NCBI GenBank assembly: GCA_963663025.1
Contig: OY760073.1
Coordinates: forward strand, 1,860,001-1,924,000
Direction of reading: 5' to 3'
DNA from: JAGWBF01 sp963663025
GTDB lineage: Bacteria > Chloroflexota > Dehalococcoidia > Lucifugimonadales > JAGWBF01
Length of the DNA stretch: 64,000 nucleotides
Below are positions 55,360-63,570 of the stretch, piece after piece. Under the pieces are notes generated by a model. That model was not told the origin of the DNA and ran no database searches. It worked only from the letters and a program-made list of their open reading frames with translations. A program made the translations under genes and the position numbers. How positions within the stretch are numbered: position 1 is the stretch's first letter; each line of letters starts with the position of its first letter.

Positions 55360-55728
55360 ATGGTTAAGATTCCCGCCTTCCTGCTGCGCAGGGTTTACGT
55401 TAAGGGGAGCCTCACCAACGTGGACGACGGCTTCCAGTTCCAGCTTCTCAACTCCCTGGGCTCGGGCTATGCCCGGCGCATGCTCCCCCTCACCCTCGAC
55501 GGCCGGGAGATAGCCATGGAGCAGTGCACATTCCCGTTGAACGACGGCGCATGCTCCTTTGACCGGGTGTCCAACGACCTGCCCTTCACCCTGGATGTGA
55601 ACAAGACCGTCACCATTACCGTCCACGGCGAGACCCTGGACGCCAACCCCCACACCATCGTCCTCAACTTCGAGGTTGCCGGACTGGGCGAGCTCACCCT
55701 GGACTTCACCGACACCCCCGCCTCCTGA
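55360..55728 (+). CDS. Small beta-rich protein, unknown
   Basis: A 122-aa soluble protein starting 9 bp after the aldolase stop. It begins MVKIPAFLLRRVYVKGSLTN, continues with NSLGSGYARRMLPLTLDG and ends in alternating hydrophobic strands (NPHTIVLNFEVAGLGELTLDF). No signal peptide or membrane helix. I do not recognise a function. Its tight placement in the operon suggests a link with the neighbouring sugar-metabolism genes. Confidence 0.7.
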   Translation: MVKIPAFLLRRVYVKGSLTNVDDGFQFQLLNSLGSGYARRMLPLTLDGREIAMEQCTFPLNDGACSFDRVSNDLPFTLDVNKTVTITVHGETLDANPHTIVLNFEVAGLGELTLDFTDTPAS

Positions 55729-55739
55729 AGCCGCCAGCC

Positions 55740-56684
55740 ATGAACGTAGCGGTTACCGGGGCATCGGGCTTCCTGGGGCGGAACCTCCTGCCCGTCCTCA
55801 GCGCCGACCCGTCCATCGAAAGCATCATAGCCCTGGACATGGCGCCCGCAGGCCCCGACCTACCCAAGGTCGATCACCGCCGGGTGGACCTTGCCTCCCT
55901 GCCCGCCGACGCCTTCGCCAAGGACCGGGTCGATGCCGTCCTCCACCTAGCCTTCCACCTGCGCACCGACCGCCGGGGCCGCCTGAGCCAAGACAACCTG
56001 GCCGGCACCCGGGCCCTCCTGGAAGCCTGCCATAGCGCCAGCGTGCCCAACATCATCTTCCTCAGCAGCCACACCATCTACGGCGCCCATGCCCACAACC
56101 CTGTGCCCATAACTGAGGACACCCCAGCGGACCCACTGCCCGGCTTCGGCTACGCCGAGGACAAGGCCGCCTGCGAGGAGCTTATGCTGGAGTACGCCGA
56201 AACCCACCCCGACGCCACCGTCGCCATCCTCCGCTCCTGCATGGTGCTCGGCCCGGGCAGCGCAGGCAGATACCCCGCCCGCACCCTCTTCAAGCCTGTC
56301 TTGCTGCGCCTCATGGGCTATGATCCCCTTCTACAATTCGTGCATGTGGAGGACCTGACCCGCCTTCTCCACCGGCTTGTCACCCAGCCTGTGGCGGGCG
56401 CCTTCAACGTGGCAGGCGACGGCGCCATCCCCTACAGCCGGGCCGCCCGCATCGCCTCCAGCCGCTTGCTGCCCCTGCCCGTGGGCTTGGCGTATCCCCT
56501 GGTCGGCCTGACCTGGCGCCTGGGGCTCCAGGGCGACTCCCCTGCCATCGGCCTCGAGTACATCCGCCACCCCATCCTCCTGGACACCGCCAAGCTCACC
56601 CACGCCACCGGCTTCCGGTTCTCCCACTCCTCCGAGTCCGCCCTCCGCGCCGCCTTCCCCAGTTCGTCTTCCCCCCTCCCTTGA
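55740..56684 (+). CDS. NAD(P)-dependent epimerase/reductase
   Basis: A 314-aa extended short-chain dehydrogenase. VTGASGFLGRNLLPVL is the nucleotide loop; Ser in FLSSHTIYG and YxxxK in YAEDKAACE are the catalytic set. It ends with a PIG-like hydrophobic C-terminal region seen in complex I NDUFA9-like and sugar epimerases. Last gene of the operon; REP repeats follow immediately. Confidence 0.87.
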   Translation: MNVAVTGASGFLGRNLLPVLSADPSIESIIALDMAPAGPDLPKVDHRRVDLASLPADAFAKDRVDAVLHLAFHLRTDRRGRLSQDNLAGTRALLEACHSASVPNIIFLSSHTIYGAHAHNPVPITEDTPADPLPGFGYAEDKAACEELMLEYAETHPDATVAILRSCMVLGPGSAGRYPARTLFKPVLLRLMGYDPLLQFVHVEDLTRLLHRLVTQPVAGAFNVAGDGAIPYSRAARIASSRLLPLPVGLAYPLVGLTWRLGLQGDSPAIGLEYIRHPILLDTAKLTHATGFRFSHSSESALRAAFPSSSSPLP

Positions 56685-56689
56685 TGCAA

Positions 56690-57400
56690 CTGCCCGTTCG
56701 CCCTTCGAGAGCCTCAGCACGAACGGGGCCCGCCGTCATTGCGGCCCCCCACCGTCATTGCGGCGTAGGCCGCAATCCAGGAAACACAGGCTGGGGAGCA
56801 AGCCTCCCATACCGTCCCTCCTGCCCATTCGCCCTTCGAGAGCCTCAGGGCGAACGGCAGTATAAGGCCCACGCCCCCCATTCGTGCTGAGGGGACTCGA
56901 AGCATGAACGGGGGCCGTCGTCATTGCGGCGTAGGCCGCAATCCAGGAAAGTCAGGCCGGAAACAGCTGGGTGTGACAAAGATGCCCCGCCGTCATTGCG
57001 GCGTAGGCCGCAATCCAGGAAAGTCAGGCCGGGGACAGGCCGCCCATACCGTCCCCCTGCCGTTCCCCCTTCGAGAGCCTCAGGGCGAACGGCTGTGCAG
57101 GCCCACGCCCCCCGTTCATGCTGAGCACCCCCTTCCGTTCGTGCTGAGGCTCTCGAAGCACGAAGGGAGGGTGAAGGACGAAGCCATCCGCCGTCATTGC
57201 GGCGTAGGCCGCAATCCAGGACGGAGCATTGCCGGGTCCCGGGATGGCTCCTTTATCCCCGTAAGTGCCATATTGAGGAACTTGGCCCAATTCCAGGTCT
57301 AGGGTTTCCTGGATTGCGGCCTCCGCCGCAATGACGACTAGCGTGGAGGACGTCCCTGCCGTTCACCCTTCGAGAGCCTCAGGGCGAACGGACAATCCCG
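56690..57400. repeat. REP-like repeat block
   Basis: Alternating GTTCG-family palindromes and ATTGCGGC/GCCGCAAT hairpins; one full unit with inverted ends spans about 57193-57336. Several single hairpins (near 56751, 56923, 56993) are followed by GGAAAGTCAGGCC. No coding region is supported. Confidence 0.85.
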
Positions 57401-57406
57401 CTGTCG

Positions 57407-57436
57407 TTGACGAAAGATTGCCTCGGCTACTATAGT
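57407..57436 (+). promoter_or_regulatory. Promoter of the DUF5678-retropepsin pair
   Basis: TTGACG (57407-57412) and TATAGT (57431-57436) with an 18-bp spacer. A perfect 14-bp palindrome GGTCCTCGAGGACC lies at 57490-57503 in the predicted leader and could be an operator or RNA hairpin. Confidence 0.55.
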
Positions 57437-57531
57437 GGACTTGAGGCGCCTTAATGCCCTGAACCAGGGGAGAGCGCACTCCCACACAAGGTCCTCGAGG
57501 ACCGAAAAGAGTAGGCGATGAGAAGGGGAAA

Positions 57532-57819
57532 ATGGCTACAGGACCGAGTCCACGCCAAGTCATAGAAGAGATGGGTGGGGCCAAAGCGGTCCTTGCGGGG
57601 TTTACTGAGTTCTATAACAGGATGAACGCCCTGGATGCCAAGCGATCCCAGCTTACCGAAGAGTACCCCGATAAGTGGATCGCCTTGCACAACGGAGAGG
57701 TAAGTGTCAGCTCCGATTCCCTGGAAGAACTCCTTGGAGAAATGGACCGCCTCGGCATACCAAGGAAAGAGTCCATCGTCGAATTTATGGAAACCGAGCG
57801 CAGAAACCTGGTTCTTTAG
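57532..57819 (+). CDS. DUF5678-type protein
   Basis: A 95-aa protein whose middle reads LTEEYPDKWIALHNGEVSVSSDSLEELLGEMDRLG, the DUF5678 pattern (YP-x-W-hydrophobic, Gly-Glu, Ser). Function unknown. It precedes a retropepsin-like gene by 12 bp, a pairing that recurs in bacterial genomes. Ribosome site AAGGGGA. Possibly an antitoxin-like or regulatory partner; this is inference. Confidence 0.75.
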   Translation: MATGPSPRQVIEEMGGAKAVLAGFTEFYNRMNALDAKRSQLTEEYPDKWIALHNGEVSVSSDSLEELLGEMDRLGIPRKESIVEFMETERRNLVL

Positions 57820-57831
57820 CAGGCCTGCCTC

Positions 57832-58272
57832 TTGATTAGCGGAACCTTTGACCCAACGTACAGACGGCCCTACGTCCGGGGCCGTCTTGCTTTACCCGGC
57901 CTCCACCTCGATGACTACATCTACTTCCTCGTGGATACTGGGGCAGACACCACCACGATCTATCCCCGCGACGCGCTGCGCATGGGCATCGACTACGACA
58001 AGCTCTCTCCCGTGGAGGTCCCCCAGTACGGGGTCGGAGGCATCGAATATGCCTCTGAGGAACACGCAAACATCTTTTTCCAAGATGGCCGCTCTATCCG
58101 CACTTACACCATCCTGGTATCCGTTCCTAGGCCAACGGAACACAATATTCGCCTCCCCTCTCTCTTGGGCCAGGACATCATCCAGTACTGGAGAATGGTC
58201 CACGACAAACGCCGGGACCGCTTGACCTTCACCGTTCGCCGGGCAGACCTGACCCTGCGCAGCCACCAATGA
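57832..58272 (+). CDS. Retropepsin-like aspartic protease domain protein
   Basis: A 146-aa single-domain protein from TTG 57832. The active-site motif is FLVDTGADTTTIY with Asp35, and the later LLGQDII corresponds to the second hydrophobic-Gly element of retropepsins. Having one Asp, it would act as a homodimer. No signal peptide. It follows the DUF5678 gene, so DUF5678 may be its substrate, partner or inhibitor. Confidence 0.78.
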   Translation: MISGTFDPTYRRPYVRGRLALPGLHLDDYIYFLVDTGADTTTIYPRDALRMGIDYDKLSPVEVPQYGVGGIEYASEEHANIFFQDGRSIRTYTILVSVPRPTEHNIRLPSLLGQDIIQYWRMVHDKRRDRLTFTVRRADLTLRSHQ

Positions 58273-58319
58273 CCCCCTACTTCTCCGAGGCCGCCCTCCG
58301 CGCCGCCTTCCCCGACCCA

Positions 58320-58880
58320 TCTTCCCCCCTCCCTTGATGCTCTTTTTTCGTCCCCCTCCCTTGATGGGAGGGGATTAAGGGGAGGGTGATACCCAGCCCC
58401 GAGCCTCCCCTAATTTTGCTCCCCCTCACCCCAACCCTCTCCCTCCAGGGGCGAGGGAGTATTGGGAGGGTGACCCGCCCGCTAGAGAAGGCCCCCCTGC
58501 CCGTTCGCCCTGAGGCTCTCGAAGGGTGAACGGCTGTACAGGCCGCCGCTGCCCCCCCGTTCGTGCTGAGACTGTCCTGAGGCTCTCGAAGGGGGGACTC
58601 GAAGCATGAACGGGGGGGGGCCGCAATCCAGGACGGAGCATTGCCGGATCCCGGGATGGCTCCTTTCCCTCAGTGACTACTACAGTGGAGACCTGACGCA
58701 GTCCCGGAGTTTCCTGGATTGCGGCCTACGCCGCAATGACGAATAGCGTGGAGGACGTCCCTGCCGTTCACCCTTCGAGAGCCTCAGGGCGAACGGCTGT
58801 ACAGGCCGCCGCTGCCCCCCGTTCGTGCTGAGCCTGTCCTGAGGCCCTCGAAGGAGGAAATCGAAGGGGAACGGGCGGAG
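58320..58880. repeat. Mixed repeat block (C-rich and REP families)
   Basis: Begins with CCCTCCCTTGATGGGAGGGG and CCCCTCACCCCAACCCTCTC elements (about 58350-58460), then GTTCG-family palindromes and half of a REP unit ending in a GCGGCCTACGCCGC hairpin near 58710-58740. No gene supported. Confidence 0.8.
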
Positions 58881-58974
58881 CCATAACGCACGGCAGGTGT
58901 CAGGGTGTCCCTACATCCCAGCCGGTGCTATAATCGGGCGCCAGACCCAATACCCTTCCTTACAGGAGTACGCC

Positions 58975-59841
58975 ATGACCACCAACAAGAAAGCCACCAC
59001 CGTCGTCCGCGAAGCCTTCTTCCGCAAGGGCAGGCCCATCTTCGGCATCAGCGCCCCCACTCCCTTCGGCGCCAAGCTCCTCGAGCGCGCCGGCTTCGAG
59101 TACCTATTTATCGGCGGCGATGCCACCATGGCCCCCATGCTGGACATCCAGGGCACCGGCGAGATCGACATGACCACCTCCGTCATGCTCGGCAGAACCT
59201 TCGCCAACGCCGTCTCCATTCCCATCGTCATGGACGTTGACGTGGGCTTCGGCGGCCCCACCCAGGTCGCCAAGATCGTCCGCGAGTACATCCGCAACGG
59301 CGTCGCAGGCATACGCATCGAGGACGGCATCGTCCGCTACCTCCGCGACAAGGTCCAGGGCAGCGTCCACGACGAGGTGACCTCCGCCGAGGAGATGGTG
59401 CTCAAGGTCGAGGCCGCCTCCGACGCCCGCAACGAGCTGGACCCCGACTTCCTCATCATCGCCCGCAGCGACTGCCACTTCGCCGAGGGCTACCGGGGCG
59501 TCGAGGAGGTCATCGAGCGGGCCAAGGCCTACAACAAGGCAGGCGCCGACGTGCTATTCACCACTAGCGCCGTCAAGGCCCAGGGCGACGTCAAGGACCA
59601 CATCCGCACCGTCGTCCAGGGCGTCGCCCCCATGCCCGTCTCCATCCCCGGCAACGGCCTGGATGTGGACGAGGGGGCCGAGCTGGGCGTGGCCGAGATA
59701 CGCTACCCCTACGAGCTCCTCCGGGCCATGCACTCGGCCGGGTGGGACCACATCGTGGACATCAAGAACCGGGGCGTCGCCGCCATCAACGACTGGCGGG
59801 AGCGCAACAAGGACAACCCCTACCGCGCCAACCAGGCCTGA
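58975..59841 (+). CDS. Isocitrate lyase/PEP mutase family enzyme
   Basis: A 288-aa TIM-barrel enzyme. GVAGIRIEDG and DVDVGFGGP are the metal/substrate loops, and RSDCHFAEGYRGVEEVIERAKAYNKAGADVLF is characteristic. The KKCGH catalytic loop of true isocitrate lyase is absent, so it is more likely a C-C or P-C bond lyase such as an oxaloacetate or methylisocitrate-type lyase. AGGAG ribosome site; a TATAAT at 58929-58934 may be its -10 box. Confidence 0.87.
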   Translation: MTTNKKATTVVREAFFRKGRPIFGISAPTPFGAKLLERAGFEYLFIGGDATMAPMLDIQGTGEIDMTTSVMLGRTFANAVSIPIVMDVDVGFGGPTQVAKIVREYIRNGVAGIRIEDGIVRYLRDKVQGSVHDEVTSAEEMVLKVEAASDARNELDPDFLIIARSDCHFAEGYRGVEEVIERAKAYNKAGADVLFTTSAVKAQGDVKDHIRTVVQGVAPMPVSIPGNGLDVDEGAELGVAEIRYPYELLRAMHSAGWDHIVDIKNRGVAAINDWRERNKDNPYRANQA

Positions 59842-59849
59842 TGTCTTTA

Positions 59850-60575
59850 TCCCCCTCACTCCAACCCTCTCCCGCCAGAGGAGAGGGGGCCCCAATATCT
59901 CCCCCCTCCCTTGATGGGAGGGGACTAAGGGGAGGGTGAAACACTGAAGGGAGCCATCCTGCTAGCCGGCAGCGCTCCGTCCTGGATTGCGGCCTCCGCC
60001 GCAATGACGAACAAGGTGGAGGGCGCCCATACCGTCCCACCTGCCCGTTCACCCTTCGAGGGCCTCAGGGCGAACGGACAGTATAAGGCCCACGCCCCCC
60101 GTTCGTGCTGAGCACCCCCTTCCGTTCGTGCTGAGGCTCTCGAAGCACGAAGGGACAAGCCGCCCCTACATTAGAGCCATCCTGGAACCCGGCAGCGCTC
60201 CGTCCTGGATTGCGGCCTTCGCCGCAATGACGAATAGCGTGGAGGCCGCCCATACCGTCCCACCTGCCCGTTCACCCTTCGAGAGCCTCAGGACAGGCTC
60301 AGCAGGAACGGGCCCCACCGTCATTGCGGCGTAGGCCGCAATCCAGGAAAGTCAGACCGGGAACAGCTGGTTGTGACGACCCCCCCACCGTCATTGCGGC
60401 GTAGGCCGCAATCCAGGAAAGTCAGACCGGGAACAGCTGGTTGTGACGACCCCCCCACCGTCATTGCGGCGTAGGCCGCAATCCAGGAAAGTCAGACCGG
60501 GAACAGCTGGGTATGACGAAAACCCCCCACCGTCATTGCGGCGTAGGCCGCAATCCAGGAAACCTAGGTCGGGGC
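59850..60575. repeat. Mixed repeat block with 70-bp tandem repeats
   Basis: C-rich elements (59850-59940), REP hairpins and GTTCG palindromes. From about 60315 to 60530 three successive copies occur at a 70-bp period, each a hairpin plus GGAAAGTCAGACCGGGAACAG and a C-run, and a fourth divergent start follows at 60533. Confidence 0.85.
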
Positions 60576-60604
60576 CAGGGGCGTGGGGATGACGGGGCAG
60601 GGAA

Positions 60605-60940
60605 TCAGGGCGGCCCAATAAGCCACGAACCGCCGTCAGCCTCAGTGATCCTCAGGCCGTGGGCCCTGGCGATGGCTTCGTGCACCGACGATAGCTCCGC
60701 AGGAGGATTGGCGAGTTCCAATAGCAGGTCGCGCCCGTGGCTTTGTGAAAGCTCGCCCATCGAGTGCAGCAGCTCATCGAAGAAGGATGGCGTAAATCCT
60801 TGGATTCCCGCAAAGTCCAGCGCCAAAGATTCCGCCGATTCATTCAACGCCTCCGCTATGCCCGCTCCCACATTCCTGGCCGTTGTCCTCGTGACAAGCA
60901 ATTTGAATGCGACCATATCTGCGATGCCTATCATGCCCAC
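60605..60940 (-). CDS. STAS-like (DUF4325-type) protein
   Basis: A 111-aa protein with ESLALDFAGIQGFTPSFFDELLHSM, the STAS-like strand-helix pattern with a possible phospho-acceptor Ser in TPSF. Such proteins act as partners of histidine-kinase-like ATPases in switches resembling anti-sigma/anti-anti-sigma pairs. It follows the interrupted ATPase gene by 11 bp and was probably co-transcribed with it. With that gene split by an IS, its regulation may now be altered. Confidence 0.75.
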   Translation of the reverse strand: MGMIGIADMVAFKLLVTRTTARNVGAGIAEALNESAESLALDFAGIQGFTPSFFDELLHSMGELSQSHGRDLLLELANPPAELSSVHEAIARAHGLRITEADGGSWLIGPP

Positions 60941-60951
60941 ACCTCCGCCCC

Positions 60952-61571
60952 TCAGCCCGGAATCGAAGCGTAAGCTAGCGTACCGGGAAACAACTTTGTA
61001 CGCCGTGCCTGGCTCTGGAGTTCTTCCCCTATCTGAAGCACACCAATACCGGACTGTATTAAGAGCTGCCTTTGCGCCTTTCGCACCTCTTCCACCACGC
61101 TGAATAGCCCCATACCCCTGGTGGGGTCCTGCGTTCCGCTTACCCGTTCCTGCATAGCAACCTCAATCGCCACCCAGTCATAGGGCACCCGGGCCAACAG
61201 CGCAGGGTTCCGCTCCAGCGAGCGCCTGATCCCTATTCCTCCATCAGCTACGGCGCAGATGAACCGAGGCCCGTTGGCCGACTCCCGGTATTGGATATAA
61301 CCGAAGGCGCCGACCTCGGATTCCGAGTGCTGGACTGCATTGAGCGCCAGCTCGGCGAAAGCGTCGGCCACCACTTGGTAAATGTTTGAAGCTCCAAGCC
61401 CGGAACCTGTCAGACCATCGATTACATCGTTGGCGACCTTCTCGACTTGGTACTCGGATTCCAGATCGGTCAATGGCAAAATGAGCCTTTCAGTGCCTCC
61501 GCCTGGAACATCTCTATCGTCGATCGCCACTCCCTTTTCCTTCAGGATATCGAACATGCCAAGGGACTTCA
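60952..61571 (-). pseudogene. Histidine-kinase-like ATPase gene, 3' fragment (split by IS)
   Basis: Carries the ATPase domain: N-box ELALNAVQHSESEVG, G1 DGGIGI and G2 GMGLFSVVEEV. Immediately upstream in frame is SYLKSLG, which continues the 5' fragment's PENMGVCSY exactly when the IS and one target copy are removed. A 201-aa product could still start at ATG 61557, lacking the STAS part. Family role: serine-kinase-type or sensor partner in a regulatory switch with the adjacent STAS-like protein. Confidence 0.85.
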
Positions 61572-61579
61572 GGTAGCTG
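61572..61579. repeat. Left 8-bp target-site duplication of the IS
   Basis: GGTAGCTG directly precedes the left IS end and is repeated exactly at 63563-63570 after the right end. Eight bp is the usual duplication of IS6-family transposition. Confidence 0.95.
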
Positions 61580-61679
61580 GGTTCCGTTTGCTTCTAGTGT
61601 CTTGCCTATGGTAGCATTTCCGTATGGCTGAGTTTAACCACCGAGAAGGGATATTGCGTTCAGTGTGAGATGAACAAAC

Positions 61680-61712
61680 GGACGCCCTGGAGTATGCGGC
61701 TCCAGGGCGTCC
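61680..61712. terminator. Strong hairpin near the left IS end
   Basis: A 13-bp perfect stem (GGACGCCCTGGAG and complement) with a 7-nt loop, ahead of the first passenger ORF. No T-tract. It could block read-through transcription from outside the element or regulate the passenger genes. Confidence 0.6.
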
Positions 61713-61727
61713 AGACCAAGGGGGGCT

Positions 61728-61925
61728 ATGGAGATGCTGGTTAACGTCCTGTCGTTGGTACTTGGGTGTTCGGTTGTATTGGGGAGTTTCTTTGCTGGCT
61801 GGCTTCTAGGTGCGCTTCTGAATTCTGACTCTTGGGCGACGAGCATAGGTAGCACGGCTCTACTCCTATGCGGATTTTTTGGCGTCGTCGCACTTGTACC
61901 TTTGCTACTATCCCAAGCATTATGA
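61728..61925 (+). CDS. Small hydrophobic IS passenger protein (uncertain)
   Basis: A 65-aa peptide with two membrane-helix-like stretches (VLSLVLGCSVVLGSFFAGWLL and TALLLCGFFGVVALVPLLL), preceded by AAGGGGGG. On the opposite strand an 86-aa ORF (61741-62001) also has a membrane helix and a plausible AGAGG site, so which strand is expressed is unclear. No family recognised. Confidence 0.4.
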   Translation: MEMLVNVLSLVLGCSVVLGSFFAGWLLGALLNSDSWATSIGSTALLLCGFFGVVALVPLLLSQAL

Positions 61926-62057
61926 AGGTGAAACTCAACATGAAGGTTGAGAAGATTGCTAGGAGACTAGTAACATCCGTTACGCCGTGCTCAAACAGCA
62001 TAATTACCTCTTAGTGCAGAAGCTAGCTTACAACAAACACAAGTGTGGTTGTCAACT

Positions 62058-62330
62058 ATGAGCAGGCGCAGGAAGAACGGAGACCTGACCGACTATGAGT
62101 TGGCTTGGGTTGTGCGGGAAGTTTCCAAGCTCACCAACAAGAGTTTCCGTGAGATCGGAGAGAACCTTGCCAACGAAATGTCCGACAATGAGGATGTTCT
62201 CTCCGAGGATGACTTCGAGCTAGGGAACAACATCGCTGCCACGCTGGAAACGCTTTGGCCCAGAGAGGGATTATGGCAGCCTGGGCCGAATGCAGAGCGG
62301 GCATTGAAGCTAATCCAACGGGTGCTGTAG
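62058..62330 (+). CDS. IS passenger protein, unknown
   Basis: About 90 aa from ATG 62058 (MSRRRKNGDLTDYELAWVVREVSKLTNKSF), charged, probably helical, with acidic middle and no membrane segment. It ends 8 bp before the transposase start, so it is probably co-translated with it. Could be a transposition accessory or regulator; no domain recognised. Confidence 0.6.
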   Translation: MSRRRKNGDLTDYELAWVVREVSKLTNKSFREIGENLANEMSDNEDVLSEDDFELGNNIAATLETLWPREGLWQPGPNAERALKLIQRVL

Positions 62331-62338
62331 GAGCTCAC

Positions 62339-63499
62339 ATGACCGAGTTTACCGAGACCACAACCTACATCATCACCTGCCCCGACTGCCAGGGGAATAA
62401 GGTCAGGAAGCACGGCTTCCAGGCAGGGCAGCAACGCTATTTCTGCAAGGGCTGTAAAAAGGCGTTCCGTGCCAACGGCAAAGCCCAGGGCCGCAGAATG
62501 GACGCCGACATGGTGGGTTCCGCCATCAGGGACTACTACACTGGCAAAAGCTACAAGCAGATTGCCGAAGGGCTGAAGAATGAGTACGACCTGGCGAAGG
62601 AGCCGAGCAAGGCCACCATCTATGAGAACGTGAGGGATTACACCACCAAGGCCGTTGGGGAGCTGAAAGACCACAAGGCCAAGACGGGCGGCCACTGGGT
62701 AGCCGATGAAATGCAGGTGGATGTGGGCGGGGAAAAGGTGTGGCTGTGGAACGTGATGGACTCCAAGACCCGCTACATTCTGGCATCCCATCTGACACCA
62801 AGACGGGATGCCCAAGCCGCCAGGGTGGTCTTGCGAAAGGCGGCGCTGGCGGCAGATAAGCCCCCCACAAGCATCACGACCGACAAGCTACGTTCCTACA
62901 TTCCAGCCGTCAAGGATGTCATTCCCGAGTCCAAGCATATCCAGTCCGAGGGGATGCGGGCCAAGGTCAACAACAACCTTTCGGAGCGTTTGCAAGGGAC
63001 CTTCAGAGACCGCATAAAGACTTTGCGGGGCCTCGACAGCATCAAGACTGGTCAGCACTACCTCGACGGCTGGACGCTGACTTACAACCATTTCCGAGGC
63101 CATGAAAGCCTTGGGAATAAGACGCCAGGGGAGAAGGCGAAGATGAAGCCTCCGTTCAGGGAGTGGGCAGACGTGGTAAAAGCAGGGGCCGCAACCCTGC
63201 CGAAGGTAAAGGCGGGGAAGCGGCCATCGCTATCGTTACCGAAGTCGAGACAGCCAAAAGCCAGCCAGGATAAGGAAGCTGGCACGAAACGACGTGGACG
63301 CATCAAACCGCCCAAGCCTGTGTTGCCGAAGGTGGGACGGTCTCAAGCAGACCAGGGTAAGAAAGCTGGCAAGAGACCACGTGGTCTTATCGAACCGCCC
63401 AAGCCTGTGTTGCCGAAGGTGGGACGCCGTGCCAAGAAGCCTAAATCTCGAACTCCCAGGTGGGCAAGAGTCATCCCACGTCTGCCACGACGGAATTAA
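62339..63499 (+). CDS. IS6/IS240-like DDE transposase
   Basis: A 386-aa transposase from ATG 62339 (GGAG five bases upstream). An N-terminal zinc ribbon (C14, C17, C36, C39) is followed by a helix-turn-helix region and the DDE core: D123 in HWVADEM, D182 in ITTDKLRSY and E216 in NNNLSERLQGTFRDR, with 33 residues between the last two. The C-terminus is unusually long and basic, with two copies of PPKPVLPKVGR. A longer frame upstream overlaps the previous ORF and has no ribosome site. It catalyses cut-and-paste or replicative co-integrate movement of the element. Confidence 0.9.
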   Translation: MTEFTETTTYIITCPDCQGNKVRKHGFQAGQQRYFCKGCKKAFRANGKAQGRRMDADMVGSAIRDYYTGKSYKQIAEGLKNEYDLAKEPSKATIYENVRDYTTKAVGELKDHKAKTGGHWVADEMQVDVGGEKVWLWNVMDSKTRYILASHLTPRRDAQAARVVLRKAALAADKPPTSITTDKLRSYIPAVKDVIPESKHIQSEGMRAKVNNNLSERLQGTFRDRIKTLRGLDSIKTGQHYLDGWTLTYNHFRGHESLGNKTPGEKAKMKPPFREWADVVKAGAATLPKVKAGKRPSLSLPKSRQPKASQDKEAGTKRRGRIKPPKPVLPKVGRSQADQGKKAGKRPRGLIEPPKPVLPKVGRRAKKPKSRTPRWARVIPRLPRRN

Positions 63500-63525
63500 C
63501 TGTCACTGGCCAGTGACAGTTAATT
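63494..63525. terminator. Perfect 32-bp palindrome overlapping the transposase stop
   Basis: Sixteen bases AATTAACTGTCACTGG followed directly by their complement, with no loop. The transposase stop TAA (63497-63499) lies inside. It could be a bidirectional terminator, or a transposase/host-protein site near the right end. Cruciform-prone. Confidence 0.7.
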
Positions 63526-63562
63526 GGACGCAAAACGTCAAACACTACTAGCAAACGGAACC

Positions 63563-63570
63563 GGTAGCTG
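63563..63570. repeat. Right 8-bp target-site duplication of the IS
   Basis: GGTAGCTG, identical to 61572-61579, directly after the right terminal inverted repeat. Confidence 0.95.

Larger units (their letters stand above)
61580..63562 (+). mobile_element. IS6-like insertion element with passenger ORFs, 1,983 bp
   Basis: Terminal inverted repeats of 21 bp (61580-61600 and 63542-63562): the outer 13 (GGTTCCGTTTGCT) are identical, two bases differ, then TAGTGT matches. It is bounded by perfect 8-bp direct repeats. Inside are the transposase (62339-63499) and at least two other ORFs, so it is roughly twice the length of a minimal IS6 element. The perfect duplication and an otherwise intact target frame mean insertion is recent. 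Confidence 0.95.
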
